Below, in pieces: positions 50,280 through 62,517 of a DNA stretch of 64,000 nt. The notes beneath the pieces were generated by a model. That model was not told where the DNA came from. It made no database searches and saw only the letters and a program-made list of their open reading frames with translations. Where the stretch lies: NCBI RefSeq assembly GCF_027409185.1, contig NC_084463.1, positions 52,880,907-52,944,906 on the forward strand. The letters are read 5' to 3'. Each line of letters opens with the position of its first letter. Position 1 is the stretch's first letter. Both the position numbers and the translations under genes were made by a program. The stretch is from Cynocephalus volans. Taxonomy: Eukaryota > Chordata > Mammalia > Dermoptera > Cynocephalidae.

Positions 50280-50479
50280 CCACCACCACTGTGACAGCCG
50301 GCGCAGTTGGGCAAGGTGGTGCTGCCCCCTCAGATGACTGATAAGGGGATCTTAAACCTTGACTTGGTGTTATCAGCACCACACTCTCCCAAGTGAGCCA
50401 TGGGCTGGCCCCTGAATATTTTTTAAAACATTAAAGAAAATTTTAAAAAATGGAAAAAGTAAGGTAGAAAACTTGAGGA
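50280..50479 (+). other. Extra 5' leader of the L1 D insertion
   Basis: Between the left target duplication (aaatgtctattctcaa, 50264-50279) and the L1 5' end lie 200 bp that are not L1. First come 52 GC-rich bases (50280-50331) ending CCCCCTCAG, then an antisense SINE without a T-tract (50332-50413), then about 65 bases up to the L1 start. The leader begins exactly at the duplication, so it came in with the L1. A spliced 5' transduction fits; a later rearrangement is possible. Confidence 0.6.
50332..50413 (-). mobile_element. tRNA-Ile SINE fragment, antisense, in the L1 D leader
   Basis: On the minus strand it reads GGGGCCAGCCCATGGCTCAC, then a unit ending ATCCCCTTATCAGTCAT. No A-tail follows; instead it joins GC-rich non-SINE sequence. 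Compared with the full dimer, the middle is missing. Confidence 0.8.
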
Positions 50480-51691
50480 TCCTAAGATGGTGCTGGCTGC
50501 GGCAGATGGCGCTGAGTAGCTGAGGTGGAAAAGGCGGCCACTGGGCCTCAGGCAACCGGGAAACTTGTAGACCTTCCTCTTGCTGACTCTTAAGGGAGGA
50601 CCGCTGCTGGTGGCCAGTCGTGGGGGCTGACCGCCACTTTGCCCTTGGCAAGAGAGGCTGCGTCATTTACAGACAACAGCTTTGAAGTGTGGAGCAGGAA
50701 AAGAACTGTTTCTTAGCTGCAGCGGCCAGCTGCCCTATTCAGGATTCGAGGTTTCAGGCCAGCATAAAAGAAGATTCCTGGGAGTGCCTGAGCCATGCTG
50801 CCGGACCGAGTGAGCAACCTGAGGCGGTGGCAGCTGAGGACGGGGATGGCGACGAAGTAGAGGCAGAGAGAGAGCCGCCCAGCCTGGCCCAGCCCCATGA
50901 GTGACCCCCAGCCTGGCCCTGCTAGGGGGGCTGATGCCCAGCCGGGGTCCGCCTGCCCCAACGGGCCATTCACCAGCCCCGGGCCTGCCTCCATTTTCTC
51001 AGGTGGTGGTGCCTCCAGCCGGGCTTGGCCAGGCCTGTCATCCTCACTGAGGAGGTTCAGCTCCTCACTGAGCCTTCCCACTTGCTTGCCCCAGCATGGG
51101 GCTTCCCGGGGCCTGTGGGCCGGCCTCCCCTCTGGCTCCCTCCACAGATCTCTGGCAGGGCTGGTGGTGTGGGGCATCCCTGGCAAGTGTCAGGAGGGCA
51201 AGGAAGTACAGGCTGGGCTGATTGTCACTCCACTGCATCCTGGTCTCCGGCCCCCGGTAAACTTCCTCTTACCGGGAAGCAGATACCATCTCTGCAGCCA
51301 CCAGTTCGGAAAAACACCTAACCGATTTCTGGTTAGGAATAGTGTGGTCAGAGCATTCCGGAGTTTGCTTGAACCAGCTGGAGAGCTAACTGCGGGCGGG
51401 CACTGGAGCCGGTCCATGCCGGGGGGATCCAAAGGTGAACCGTGTGCTGCGGGCTCCTCCCCCAAGGAGCTCACGCTCTGGTGTGGGAGATAAGGCAAGT
51501 ACACAAATAACCGCGATAACAGGAGGAAGGGGATAAGTCCCAAGAAAGATCTACACAGTGCTACAAAGGCACCAAGAGCAACCGGTCGTCTGCACCTAGC
51601 AGAAACCTGGTAGACTTCCTGGGCGAGGCAGTGCCGAGCAGGGTCTTGAAGATCTGGCTGATAGACGAGGGTTGCAGTAGACATATCCCAG

Positions 51692-52000
51692 CCCAGCCCA
51701 GTGTGCACAGAGTTGGGAAACGTCCAGCTAGGGAGGTGGAGACTTAGCAGAAAACACACACCCTGTGGGCTGCCACTGCGAGATCCAGCAGCCCAGCCTA
51801 GTGCGCACAAAGTGGGGAGACGTCTGGCTAGGAAGGAGGAGACTTGACAGAAACCAACACCCTGTGGGGCCACCACTGTGTGATCCAGCAACCCGGGCCA
51901 GAGCGCACAGAACAGGGAGAAGTCCTGCACAGGAAGTGGAAGCTCAGCAGAGACCACACACCCTGCGGTACCGCCCCGTGATCCAGCAGCCCAGCACACA
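51692..52000 (+). repeat. L1 D 5'UTR tandem monomers (about 100 bp)
   Basis: Units begin at about 51692, 51792, 51892 and 51990, each starting with a cccagcc/cccggg-like block and containing gcgcacag-, cacaccctg- and gatccagca-type motifs. The period is 100, 100 and 98 bp; the fourth unit is cut short. The array lies just upstream of ORF1. Confidence 0.85.
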
Positions 52001-52179
52001 GTCCAAGCTGACCAAAGAGGTGGCCCCCGGAGAGGCCCAAGACCTGAGGCATACACACACACAAGGCACTAGAGGCCACCTGAGCAGTCACAGAGGTAGC
52101 CATACCCAATTTGCAACCACAGCAACATCTTAGTTAGTCAATAGTCTCAAACTGGTGGACTGTGAAACCCCCTGCCACA

Positions 52180-53220
52180 ATGAGTAAACATAAAAAAAAA
52201 GATACCAGAAATACAAAACATCAAGAAAATACACCACCAAAAGTTAATAAATCTCAAACTCTAGATCCTATAGAACAAGAAGCCCTTCAAATGACTGACA
52301 AGGAATTTCGAGTGATAATTCTAAGGAAACTGAATGAGATACAAGAAAACTCAGCTAGACATCATGATGAAATGAGGAAAAGTATACAGGATCTGAAAGA
52401 GGAAATGTACAAGAAAATCAAAGTCTTGAAAAAAAATGTAGCAGAACTTGCTGAACTGAAGAAGTTATTCAATGAAATAAAAAACACAACGGAGAGTTTA
52501 ACCAGCAGGCTTGTCGAAGTTGAAGAGAGAACCTCTGAACTTGAAGATGGGCTGTTTGAAATACCACAAGCAGACAAAAAAAAAAAGAAAAAAGAATCAA
52601 AGGCATTGAAGAAAATCTGAGAGAGATATCAGACAACCATGAGCTCTCAAATATCCAAGTCATGGGTATTCCAGAAGGGGAGGAAAATGAAGATTGCATT
52701 GAAAACATGTTCAACAAAATAGTGGCAGAAAACTTCCCAGGTATAGGAAAAATCACAGATCTTCAGATCCACGAAGCTCAACGATCTCCAAATGTATTCA
52801 ACCCATAAAGGCCTTCTCCAAGACATGTTATAGTCAAATTGGCAAAACTCAGAGACAAAGAGAGAATCTTAAAAGCTTCAAGAGAGAAGTGTCAAATCAC
52901 CTATAAGGGAGCCCCAATCAGGCTAACATCAGACTTTTCATCACAAACCCTAAAAGCTAGAAAGGAATGGGATGATATATTCAAAATACTAAAAGACAAA
53001 GATTGCCAGCCAAGAATACTCTACCCTGCAACGCTACCCTTCTGAAATGAAGGGCAAATAGTATACTTCTCAGACAAACAAAAACTGCGGGAGTTCACCA
53101 CCATACAACCACCCTTACAAGAAATCCTCAAGGGAGTACTGGGTTTGGTTCCTGGTTTTTATGGTACCACTGACATAAAAACCCAAGAAAAATCAAAACT
53201 CACAAGTGTAATAAAAATGG
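52180..53220 (+). pseudogene. L1 D ORF1 (RNA-binding coiled-coil protein), broken
   Basis: The likely start is ATG at 52180 (MSKHKKKDTRNTKHQEN). A longer open frame to 52162 exists, but the L1 B counterpart also begins at the MSKH position. The first 145 codons hold the coiled coil (ILRKLNEIQENSARHHDEM and heptads). The frame then breaks at an A-run (52576-52592), and the RRM/C-terminal part continues in another frame (ENLREISDNHELSNIQVMGI) with further stops. The protein normally coats L1 RNA as a trimer; here it is truncated. Confidence 0.9.
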
Positions 53221-53340
53221 CATTCATGAAGAGAAAACAAACAAACAAAAACGCTATCTACAAACTAAGGAACACAGAAACCAAACAGTAAATCAGAAAG
53301 CAAAGAACAAAAGACACCTAAGACAACCAAACAATCAATA

Positions 53341-56300
53341 AAATGCTAGGAATAAATCAACACCTTTCAATAACAACTCTTAATGTAAAAGGCTTAAATT
53401 CCCCAATCAAAAGACACAGACTGGCTGACTGGATTAAAAAGGAGGACCCAACTATATGCTGCCTACAAGACACCCACCTCACCCCTAAAGATACAAATAG
53501 ACTAAGAGCGAAAGGATGAAAAAAGATTTACCATGCAAACAGAAAAGAAAAACAAGCTGGAGTAGTATTCTTATATCTGACAAAATAGACTTTAAACTAA
53601 AAACCATAAAAAGAGACAATGAGGGACACTACTTAATGATAAAAGGACTGATCCATTAAGAACACATAACAATCATAAATATGTACGCACCCAATGGTGG
53701 AGCAGCCAGATTTATAAAACAAACTATATTAGACCTAAAGAAGGAAATAGATACTAATACCATAATAGCAGGGAACTTGAACACCCCACTGTCAATATTA
53801 GACAGATCATCTAGGCAAAGAATCAGCAGAGAAACACAAGATCTAAACAATACTCTAGACCAATTGGAATTGGCAGATAGCTATAGAACATTCCATCCAA
53901 CAACCTCAGAATATACACTCTTCTCATCAGCACATGGATCATTCTCCAGTATAGATCACATATAAGGTCACAAATCAAGTCTCAAGAAATTCAAAAAAAT
54001 TGGAATTATCCCACGTATTTTCTCAGACCACAATGGATTAAAACTAGAAATTAATAACAAATGAAACTCTGGAAACTATACAAACATATGGAAATTAAAC
54101 AGCATTCTACTTAATGACATATGGGTCTACAAAGAAATCAAGCAGGAAATCAAAAAAATTATTGAAACTAATGAAAACAATGATACATCATACCAAAACC
54201 TGTGGGATACTGCAAAAGCAGTATTAAGGGGGAAAGTTATTGCATGAAATGCTCACCTCAGAAGAATGGAAAGATGGCAAGTGAACAACCTAACACTTCA
54301 CCTTAAAGAACTAGAAAAACAAGAACAATCCAAACCTAAAGTTAGCAGATGGAAAGAAATCATTAAGATCAGAGAAGAACTTAATGAAATTGAAACACAA
54401 GAAACAATACAAAAGATCAATGAATCAAAAAGGTGGTTTTTTGAAAAGATAAATAAAATTCACAAACCATTAGCATGGTTAACAAAAAAAAGAAGAGAGA
54501 AGATTCAAATAACAAAAATTAGAAATGAAAAAGGCGATATTACAACTGATTCATCTGAAATACAAGGAATCATTCGAGACTACTTTAAACAACTATACGC
54601 CAAGAAATTTGAAAATCTGGAGGAAATGGATAAATTTCTGGACACACACAAGCTCCCAAGACTGAACCATGAAGACGTAGAAAATTTGAACAGACCACTA
54701 ACAATAAAGGAGATTGAAGGTGTTATCAGAAGGCTCCCAACAAAGAAAAGCCCAGGACCAGATGGATTTACAGCAGAATTTTACCAAACATTCAAAGAGG
54801 AATTGACACCAATTCTTTACAAACTATTCCAAAAGATCGAAACGGACGCAAATCTCTCAAACTCAATCTATGAAGCAAACGTCATCCTGATACCAAAACC
54901 AGGTAAAGATATAACCAAAAAAGAAAACTACAGGCCGATATCCTTGATGAATATAGATGCAAAAATCCTCACTAAAATACTAGCAAATGGAATACAGCAA
55001 CACATACGTAAAATTATTCACCACGATCAAGTGGGATTCATCCCAGGGATGCAAGGTTGTTAACATACGCAAATCAATAAATGTGATACACCATATTAAT
55101 AAACTCAAACACAAGGACCATATGATCATCTCTATAGATGCTGAAAAAGCATTTGATAAAATTCAGCACTCATTCATGACAAAAACCATCTATAAGTTAG
55201 GTACAGATGGAAAGTAATTCAACATAATTAAAGCCATATATTACAAACCCACTGCCAATATCATCCTGAATGGGGAAAAGCTGAAAGCTTTTCCTTTAAG
55301 AACAGGAACTAGACAAGGATGCCCACTCTCACCACTCCTATGCAACATAGTGTTGGATGTACTAGCCAGAGCAATCAGAGAAGAGAAGGAAATAAAGGGC
55401 ATCCAGATTGGAAAAGATGAAGTCAAACTGTCCCTGTTTGCAGATGACAAGATCCTATATATCGAAAGGTGAAAACCTCTACAAAAAAACCTTGGAATTG
55501 ATAAATGATTTCAGTAGAGTAGCAGGATACAAAATCAACACAAAAAAAATCAGTAGCATTTCTTTTCTCCAATAGTGAACATGCAGAACGAGAAAACAAA
55601 AAAGCCTGCCCATTTACAATAGCCACCAAAACAATAAAATACTTAGGAATTGAAATAACGAAGGATGTGAAAAATCTCTATAATGAGAACTACAAATCAC
55701 TGCCTAGTGAAATTAGAGAGGATACAAGAAGATGGAAAGATATCCCATGTTCTTGGATTGGAAGAATCAACATAATGAAAATGTCCAAACTGCCCAAAGT
55801 GATATACAAATTCAATGCAATCCCCATCAAAATTCCAAAGACATTTTTCTCAGAAATGGAAAGAAGTATCCAGACATTTATATGGAATAATAAAAGACCA
55901 CACATAGCCAAAGCAATGCTGAGTAAAAAAAATAAAGCTGGAGGCATAACACTACCTGACTTTAAGCTATACTACAAAGCTATAATAACCAAAACAGTAT
56001 GGTACTGGCATAAAAACAGACACACTGATCAATGGAATAGAATAGAGAATCCAGAAATCAAACCACAAACTTACTGCAATCTGATCTTTGACAAAGGCAC
56101 CAAGCCTATTCACTGGGGAAGGGACTGCCTCTTCAGCAAATGGTGCTGGGGTAACTGGATATCCATATGCAGGAGAATGAAACTAGACCCGTACCTCACA
56201 CCATATACTAAAATCAACTCAAAATGGATTAAGGATTTAAATATACACCCTGAAACAATAAAACTTCTTAAAGAAAACATAGGAGAAACACTTCAGGAAA

Positions 56301-57166
56301 TAGGACTGGACACAGACTTCATGAATACGACCCCCAAAGCACGGGGAACCAAAGGAAAAATAAGCAAATGGGATTATATCAAACTAAAGAGCTTCTGCAC
56401 AGCAAAAGAAACAATTATCAGAGTTAAAAGACAACCAACAGAGTGGGAGAAAATATTTGCAAAATATACATCTGACAAAGGATTAATATCCAGAATATAG
56501 GAGGAACTCAAACAACTTTACAAGAAAAAAAGAAGCAACACAATTAAAAAATGGGCAAAAGAGCTAAGGAGGCATTTCTCTAAGGAAGATATACAAATGG
56601 CCAACAGACATATGAAAAAATGCTCAACATTACTCAGCATCTGGGAAATCCAAATCAAATCCACACTGAGATACCATCTAACTCCAGTTAGGATGGCTAA
56701 AATCCAAAAGACTCTGAACGATAAATGCTGGCAAGGTTGCGGAGAAAAAGGAACTCTCATACGTTGTTGGTGGGACTGTAAAATGGTGCAGCCTCTATGG
56801 AAAATGGTATGGAGGTTCCTCAAACAATTGCAGATAGATCTACCATATGACCCAGCTAGCCCACTGCTGGGAATATACCCAGAGGAATGGAAATCATCAA
56901 GTCGAAGGTATACCTGTTCCCCAATGTTCATTGCAGCACTCTTTACAATAGCCAAGAGTTGGAAGCAGCCCAAATGTCCATCATCGGATGAGTGGATACG
57001 GAAAATGTGGTACATCTACACAATGGAATACTACTCAGCTATAAAAACGAATGAAATACTGCCATTTGCAACAACATGGATGGACCTTGAGAGAATTATA
57101 TTAAGGGAAACGAGTCAGGCACAGAAAGAGAAATACCACATGTTCTCACTTATTGGTGGGAGCTAA
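53341..57166 (+). pseudogene. L1 D ORF2 (endonuclease-reverse transcriptase), broken
   Basis: It starts at MLGINQHLSITTLNVKGLNS and ends with [10 protein letters not shown] at 57166. The endonuclease part (53341-about 54070) has several stops. Large open blocks follow: 54266-55063 (fingers/palm start), 55667-56500 (thumb region) and 56597-57166 (C-terminal cysteine-containing part). The FADD catalytic motif is intact near 55437 ([10 protein letters not shown]), but a frameshift follows shortly after it. In function it nicks target DNA and copies L1 RNA; this copy cannot. Confidence 0.93.
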
Positions 57167-57180
57167 AAATTAATATATAA

Positions 57181-57183
<3 letters not shown>

Positions 57184-57231
<48 letters not shown>
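57184..57231. repeat. (AC)n microsatellite in L1 D 3'UTR
   Basis: About 24 AC units directly after the ORF2 stop region. L1 B has a much shorter TG run at the matching place (about 9126-9143), so it has expanded in D. Confidence 0.97.
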
Positions 57232-57232
<1 letters not shown>

Positions 57233-57237
57233 CCGTG

Positions 57238-57345
57238 GAGGGGGGGAAGAAGATATAACAACTACAATTATTTGAAGTTGATACGACAAGCAAACAGAAA
57301 GGACATTGTTGGGGGGGAGGGAGGAGAGGGAGGAGGGACGGAGGT
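57238..57345 (+). other. G-rich polypurine tract of L1 3'UTR
   Basis: Contains ggagggggggaagaagat and a run of ggggggga, gggagg, gagaggg and gagg units. Such G-rich tracts are a standard L1 3'UTR feature and can form G-quadruplexes; the pattern of four or more G-runs is visible here. Confidence 0.75.
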
Positions 57346-57407
57346 TTTGGTAAGGGGCAACAATAATCAACCACAATGTATATCGACAAAATAAAATTTT
57401 TTTAAAA

Positions 57408-58089
57408 AAGACATGGAGATATGATTTACAAATATTAGTTTGGGCAACCTGGCAGATTAGATGTCCTGGAAATTCTCATGATAAAATGCCTAGGAATACT
57501 GAAAAACATATAACAAACATACCTTTTAAATGCATATCTGCTCATTAGACCCCCTACCGATGAGGAATTGGCCAACAGACACAAAGAATGATCGTGTATT
57601 GTAATGATGAATAAGCTAACTATACTGATCTAACCACCACACAATCTACACGATTATTGAAAATCAACATTGTACCCCAGCTGTATGTATAATAAAAAGT
57701 TTTTTAAAAATGCATAGCTGCTTTCACAGTAAATTCAGGGAAAAAAAGCCAGGGCCCCACGAAAATAGGACTCTGGAAACCAGAGTAGTTAGGTAACAGT
57801 GAACTTGCAGTTGCCCTGGGAATATTTTCCCATCTTAGTAACCTACCACCTTGGATTTTAATGTACTCATAAGGGATGAAAGATGAAGCCTTGATTTTAC
57901 ACATGATGGTGATTTGGAACTGAGACTGCCAGCTGGACCTCTAAATTGCTATATTTACATATAATTGGTGACCTTAAAAAATATATATATATATGTATGT
58001 ATGTATGTATTTATGTATGTATGTATGTATGTATGTATGTATGTATGTATGTATGTGTATGACTATGTAAGGGAGACTACAAGGAAAAA
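57408..58089 (+). other. Candidate 3'-transduced segment of L1 D
   Basis: It lies between the L1 D 3' end and the right-hand target duplication at 58090, so it belongs to the insertion. It ends in aaggaaaaaaaa, a short A-tail. Inside are an old L1-3'UTR-like piece (about 57590-57715, with ataataaaaag) and a TATG microsatellite. No AATAAA lies just before the tail, which weakens the model. Confidence 0.55.
57976..58060. repeat. (TA)n/(TATG)n microsatellite
   Basis: TA run followed by about 19 TATG units, within the candidate transduced segment. Confidence 0.95.
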
Positions 58090-58105
58090 AAATGTCTATT
58101 CTCAA

Positions 58106-60890
58106 AAATTTAGCCACATTGGGTTTTTTCTTTTCTTTTGAGGGTTTTGCTTTGTTTCCTTTTTGCTGTTGACCTATAAAAGTTTTTTTTGTTGTTGTTT
58201 TTATATTTTTGTCATTATTCTTTTATCAAATACACAATTTGCAAATATCTTCTACCCATTCCATATTACTGTCCTTTCACAATGCTGATTGTTTCTCTTA
58301 CTGTCAAGATACTTTCTGATTTCTCTTCTGATATCATCTTTTTTATCTAACAGTTTGTGCTTTTACATTTTTACATATAGGTGGATTTTCAAGCTTTTTA
58401 TTTGTGATGGATTGTGATTGGAAAAGTTTATTCTATGATTTTGATATTTTTAAATTTAAGTGTTGCTTTCCATCCTAACATGTGTTTTTTCTTAAAAAAT
58501 GTTCTATGAACACTTAATAAATTTGAGTTCTACTGTTGTTGTAGGGTATGTTCTGTATATGAATGTTAGGGTCCAAATGGCTCAATACTGTTGTTCACAC
58601 CCATTTTTTACTTGTTGTTGTTTTGTCTGATTCTATTCATTATTCTATGTAGGTTATTGAAACCTAGTATTTCAATAGCTCTCTCTCCCTTTTTAAAAAA
58701 TCTTTCCTGTTTTGTGCATATGTATTTCTGGCGAGTTTAGCTTTTGATCATTATATAATCTCATTTTTTTAGGGGGTCCCAGGCAAATCCACACTTTCAT
58801 TGACTTTGCTATAAATGAGTCTCTGAGCCTCTATGCTCTCCCTGGTTGTGTCACCCTCCCAGCATTTTGATGTGTTCACCAGCCCTGAAGTTTCTAGAAC
58901 CCAATCCTTAGGGATTCTTAGGGATGTTTCATTACATAGGCATGATTAGTTACATCATTGTCCATTGGTGATAGAACTCAATCTTCAGACTTACAGGGGG
59001 TGGCTACTCAGGTTTCAGTCTTCGGTTGTATCTTGTCAGGTTCCAAAAGCAGGAGTAGTCTCAGCAATATATGGTTTCACCCTCTCAGTCATTTCATATA
59101 ATTAAGCTGAAAATCAATACCATCTTTTGGTCTGAGTCTCTTTTATGATGTTGACGTAATACTGAATTTCTCCCATTACATATTTTATTTATCAATTCTC
59201 TCACTTTTAGCTGCAATTTCTCTTTTTCTTCATTTATACCCAAACACATTTAACATTGGATGGAGCATTAGGTTTGTCCACTGTATTGCTCCACATCGCA
59301 GGCATTGGTTTTAGTCTAACAAATACCCACCCCCTCCACCAGTCCATTCCCATTAATGCAGGATATGTTGACATAGGTAGATTCAGTGGGCTGTTTTACC
59401 AACTGGCAATACAGTTGCATTTTCTGTTAACACCAGTTTTATCAGTATTTTCAGAATACAACCGACTTTATCAAGTCCTTAGGAATTATGACACAAAGAT
59501 TTAAAGTTAAAATAAGTTTCTTCCTTTGAAATAATTTCTGATTCCAGCACTTGCAGCTCTAACCCTGGTTCTGTGACCACTGTATCAGGCAGGAACAATA
59601 AAGTTGAGATAATGTGGAGAAGAAACCAAAAAGTATACCAGCACCCTTCCTCACCCCCTCATCTCCATATTCACTTTAAAAACCAGAGAAATCTGTCTAG
59701 TGGGACAGCCTTCATTTGTCAAATATTGAGTTTGGACACACACTGTGAGGGTGTGGATACCAGCACTTTCATCTGTTGATGGTTTCTTTTGGTATGCAGA
59801 AAATTCTCAGATGTATGCAATCTCACTCTTCTATTTTCACTATGTGCTTTTGGAGTGATAGCCTAAAAATCATTGTTCAGACCAATATCGTGGACCACTC
59901 TCATTAGTTTTTCTTGTAGCAGATTTCAATTTTTAGAATATGTTTAAGTCATAGTTTACTTTGACTAGGTTCTTATACAAAAGTTGAGATAAGAGCCTGA
60001 TTTTTTAAAAAAACATTTGAACTGAGAGTTATCACATCATTTACTAAACAGACTGGCCTTTCCTCTTTGTGTGTTCATGGCACTTTTGTTATCAATCAGT
60101 TGACTGTAGATGTGTGGGTATACTTATGGGTTATTTATTCTAATTCATTGATCAATGTGTCATTTTTTTTTGCCAGTAACATGCTCTTTTGATTACTAAA
60201 CTCGGCAGTATATTTGGAGATTAGATAGTTATTCCTCTAGCTTTTTTTTGCTCAAGATGATTCTTTACTGTTTGTAGTCTTTTGTGATTCTATACATGTT
60301 TGAAATTTTGTTTTATACTTATGTAAAGAATGACATTAATATTTTGTCATTGCATTGAATTGGTAGATTGCTTCAGCTAGTATAAACCATTTAATAAAAT
60401 TGAGTATTCCAATCCATGAACATGGGATATCTTTCCAATATTTGTGTCACTTTTTTCATCAATGCTTACAATTTTCACTGCACACATTATCCACACCCTT
60501 TATTAAATTCACTCTTAATTTTCTTGTATGCTGTTGGAATTGTGATCGTCTTATTAATTTGTTTCAGATAGTGTGTAAACACGACTGGTTTTGCTACGTT
60601 GGTTTTATATTCTGCAACTACACTAAATGTTTTTGAGTTCTCTGTGGTTTTTTGTTTTTGTTTGTATTTTTCTGGAGCCATTAGATTTTTCTATGTGAAA
60701 GGCAAAGAGTATTTTTTTCTATTTGTTTCCCTTTCATTTCTTTTTCTTGCCCAATACCTCCTGTTAGAAATTTCTTCCCCAATTTTACTGGCTGGAAAGG
60801 TTTTAAATTTTCACTTCTTAAGATGGTCCTAGGCTTGGACTTGTCATATATGGCATTTTTTCAGTTAATGTACATTTCCTCTGTTCACTG
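58106..60890 (-). mobile_element. Old L1, continuation after L1 D
   Basis: Decayed minus-strand ORF2 sequence resumes directly after the target duplication. ORF2 C-terminal and thumb-like blocks are recognisable at 58190-58300 and 60000-60440, and endonuclease-like sequence at 58400-58700. The order is scrambled, and about 58950-59780 has no clear L1 match, so more than one fragment is present. Confidence 0.65.
58950..59780. other. Unassigned stretch within old L1
   Basis: Includes a plus-strand open frame of 82 codons (59256-59504) with no family features. No other feature is recognised. Confidence 0.35.
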
Positions 60891-62515
60891 AGTAAAGAAA
60901 AAAGTAGAGAAAAATACCTTCAGATGTGTTAACTTCTTTGTGAATATAAAATTGGATTAAAATCTGGAGTGCATCCCATGGCAAGCCACAAATGCATTCA
61001 GTGATAGAAGGCAAAGAGAAAGCTTCTATTGGCATAAAGGGAGAAGTTCACATAAGCTGCTTAGAAATAGAGTTCGTTGGTTTTAGAGACTTAGGGTCAG
61101 ATTTGTCATCAGTTCATTTTGTGAGATGCCATTACTTGACAGGTTGTTTTTGGAGGATCTTAACTGAGTTACTGTGATGGCAAATAATGCCTAATGACAA
61201 ACTTTGTTACAGAAACTGTTTTGTATAAACTAGGGCACACATAAAAAGGTGAAGGGATTTTTGATGGGTTTTTAGAAGGTCCTTCAACACAATTCTTACC
61301 TCAGTCAAGCAAGCATAAACCTTCCTTCCTTGTGCCTTTCCTGCCTTTATTTTGTCTTGTTCTTACAGAAATTGATTTCATGAATTTTTACATTTCCCCT
61401 TTTTGATCAAGATCTTTGAAAAGATCACTGCTAAAATAGTCCAGTGTCAGATTTTGTGTGTCCCTTTTTGCTACAATGAACATGTTCGAGTCACTGGATG
61501 TGACCTAATATCAGGGAAGGTCATGAACAACTGCAAGTGCATGTCAAGATGTTTTAATTACATTTGAGCAACAAGGAGGCCAGAAAAAGGTGCTTTTGTG
61601 CCTGGGTTACCTAGGCATTATGTTTATCTCTTTTGTAGGTATTGGTTGTTGTCTCAGAGCACTGGGCAAACATTATTTTGTCAGTAGTTGCATTTCTGCA
61701 GAGCTTTAATAGATAACAAGTACATAGTTTAAAAAGGAAGAAATAAAGGAAAGATGCCAACTTTGTGAACATTCTAGGTTGAATGATGCTTTTAAGCCAT
61801 GAACCGACAGTAAAAGACATTTAATTACATAGATGAAAATGATAATGGAGAACTAGGTGAGGCTTATGGTAGTCATGTGGCTTGCTCTCTTATTTTATGC
61901 AACTGAGTCTCAGTTTCCTCAGAGTTTATTCAGGTACATCATGCAGGGTTAGCAATAATAAAGACATCGCCTTCCTTAGTTAATAATACATAATTGAGAA
62001 CAATTCTATTATCTGAGACTACCCTGGCTAGAAATGTTAATATGCTATTGTGCAGCAGCAGCCTTTCCAGTGGAGACCTCAAACCTTCCTGGGGTAGCAG
62101 ATAAGATTTCTTATCATTTATTCATTAGTGGCTACATTCTTTGTTCAAGAGATCTGCCAAAGGAAGCAAATCCAGAATTATATAATTAACCTGGTAAATG
62201 ATGCTTGATCCTTTGATGTAGTGAGGGGAGTAGCTCAATAATTACTCTAATGATCTGTTTTACACCTATTATGTATGGATAATTGAGGAGTCAAATATCC
62301 CAATCTACACTGGCCTCCTATTGTTTGGCTCTCTAAACATCTGGAAGCCCAAATTGAGCCATTCCACCTATAGAAATGAATGTACTTAGTACAAACACAA
62401 ATGATTCTTTCACCTTTGAATTATTGTGTGTAAAGGAATTATATCTGGAGTAAGTACTAAATTATGTTACTACATATTGCTAATGATTCCTCCTTTGGTG
62501 ACAGGTTTCAATAAC
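60891..62515. other. Unassigned intergenic sequence
   Basis: A block near 61900-61930 (actgagtctcagtttcctca) resembles a MIR core fragment, but too little is preserved to call it. No coding support. Confidence 0.42.
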
Positions 62516-62517
62516 AT

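Larger units (their letters stand above)
50480..57407 (+). mobile_element. LINE-1 element D, full length
   Basis: Order: GC-rich 5'UTR (50480-52179) with about 100-bp tandem monomers, ORF1 remnant (52180-about 53220), ORF2 remnant (about 53341-57166), and a 3'UTR with an (AC)n run and a G-rich polypurine tract, ending with aataaaatttttttaaaa. It is the same subfamily as L1 B. The whole insertion has a 16-bp target duplication (50264-50279 and 58090-58105). ORFs carry stops, so it is not active. It lies inside an older L1. Confidence 0.94.

Noticed and set aside
50689-51493. Plus-strand open frames in GC-rich DNA as a protein gene or CpG-island promoter of a host gene
   Set aside because: The region is the 5'UTR of L1 D, directly upstream of its ORF1; GC-richness explains the open frames.
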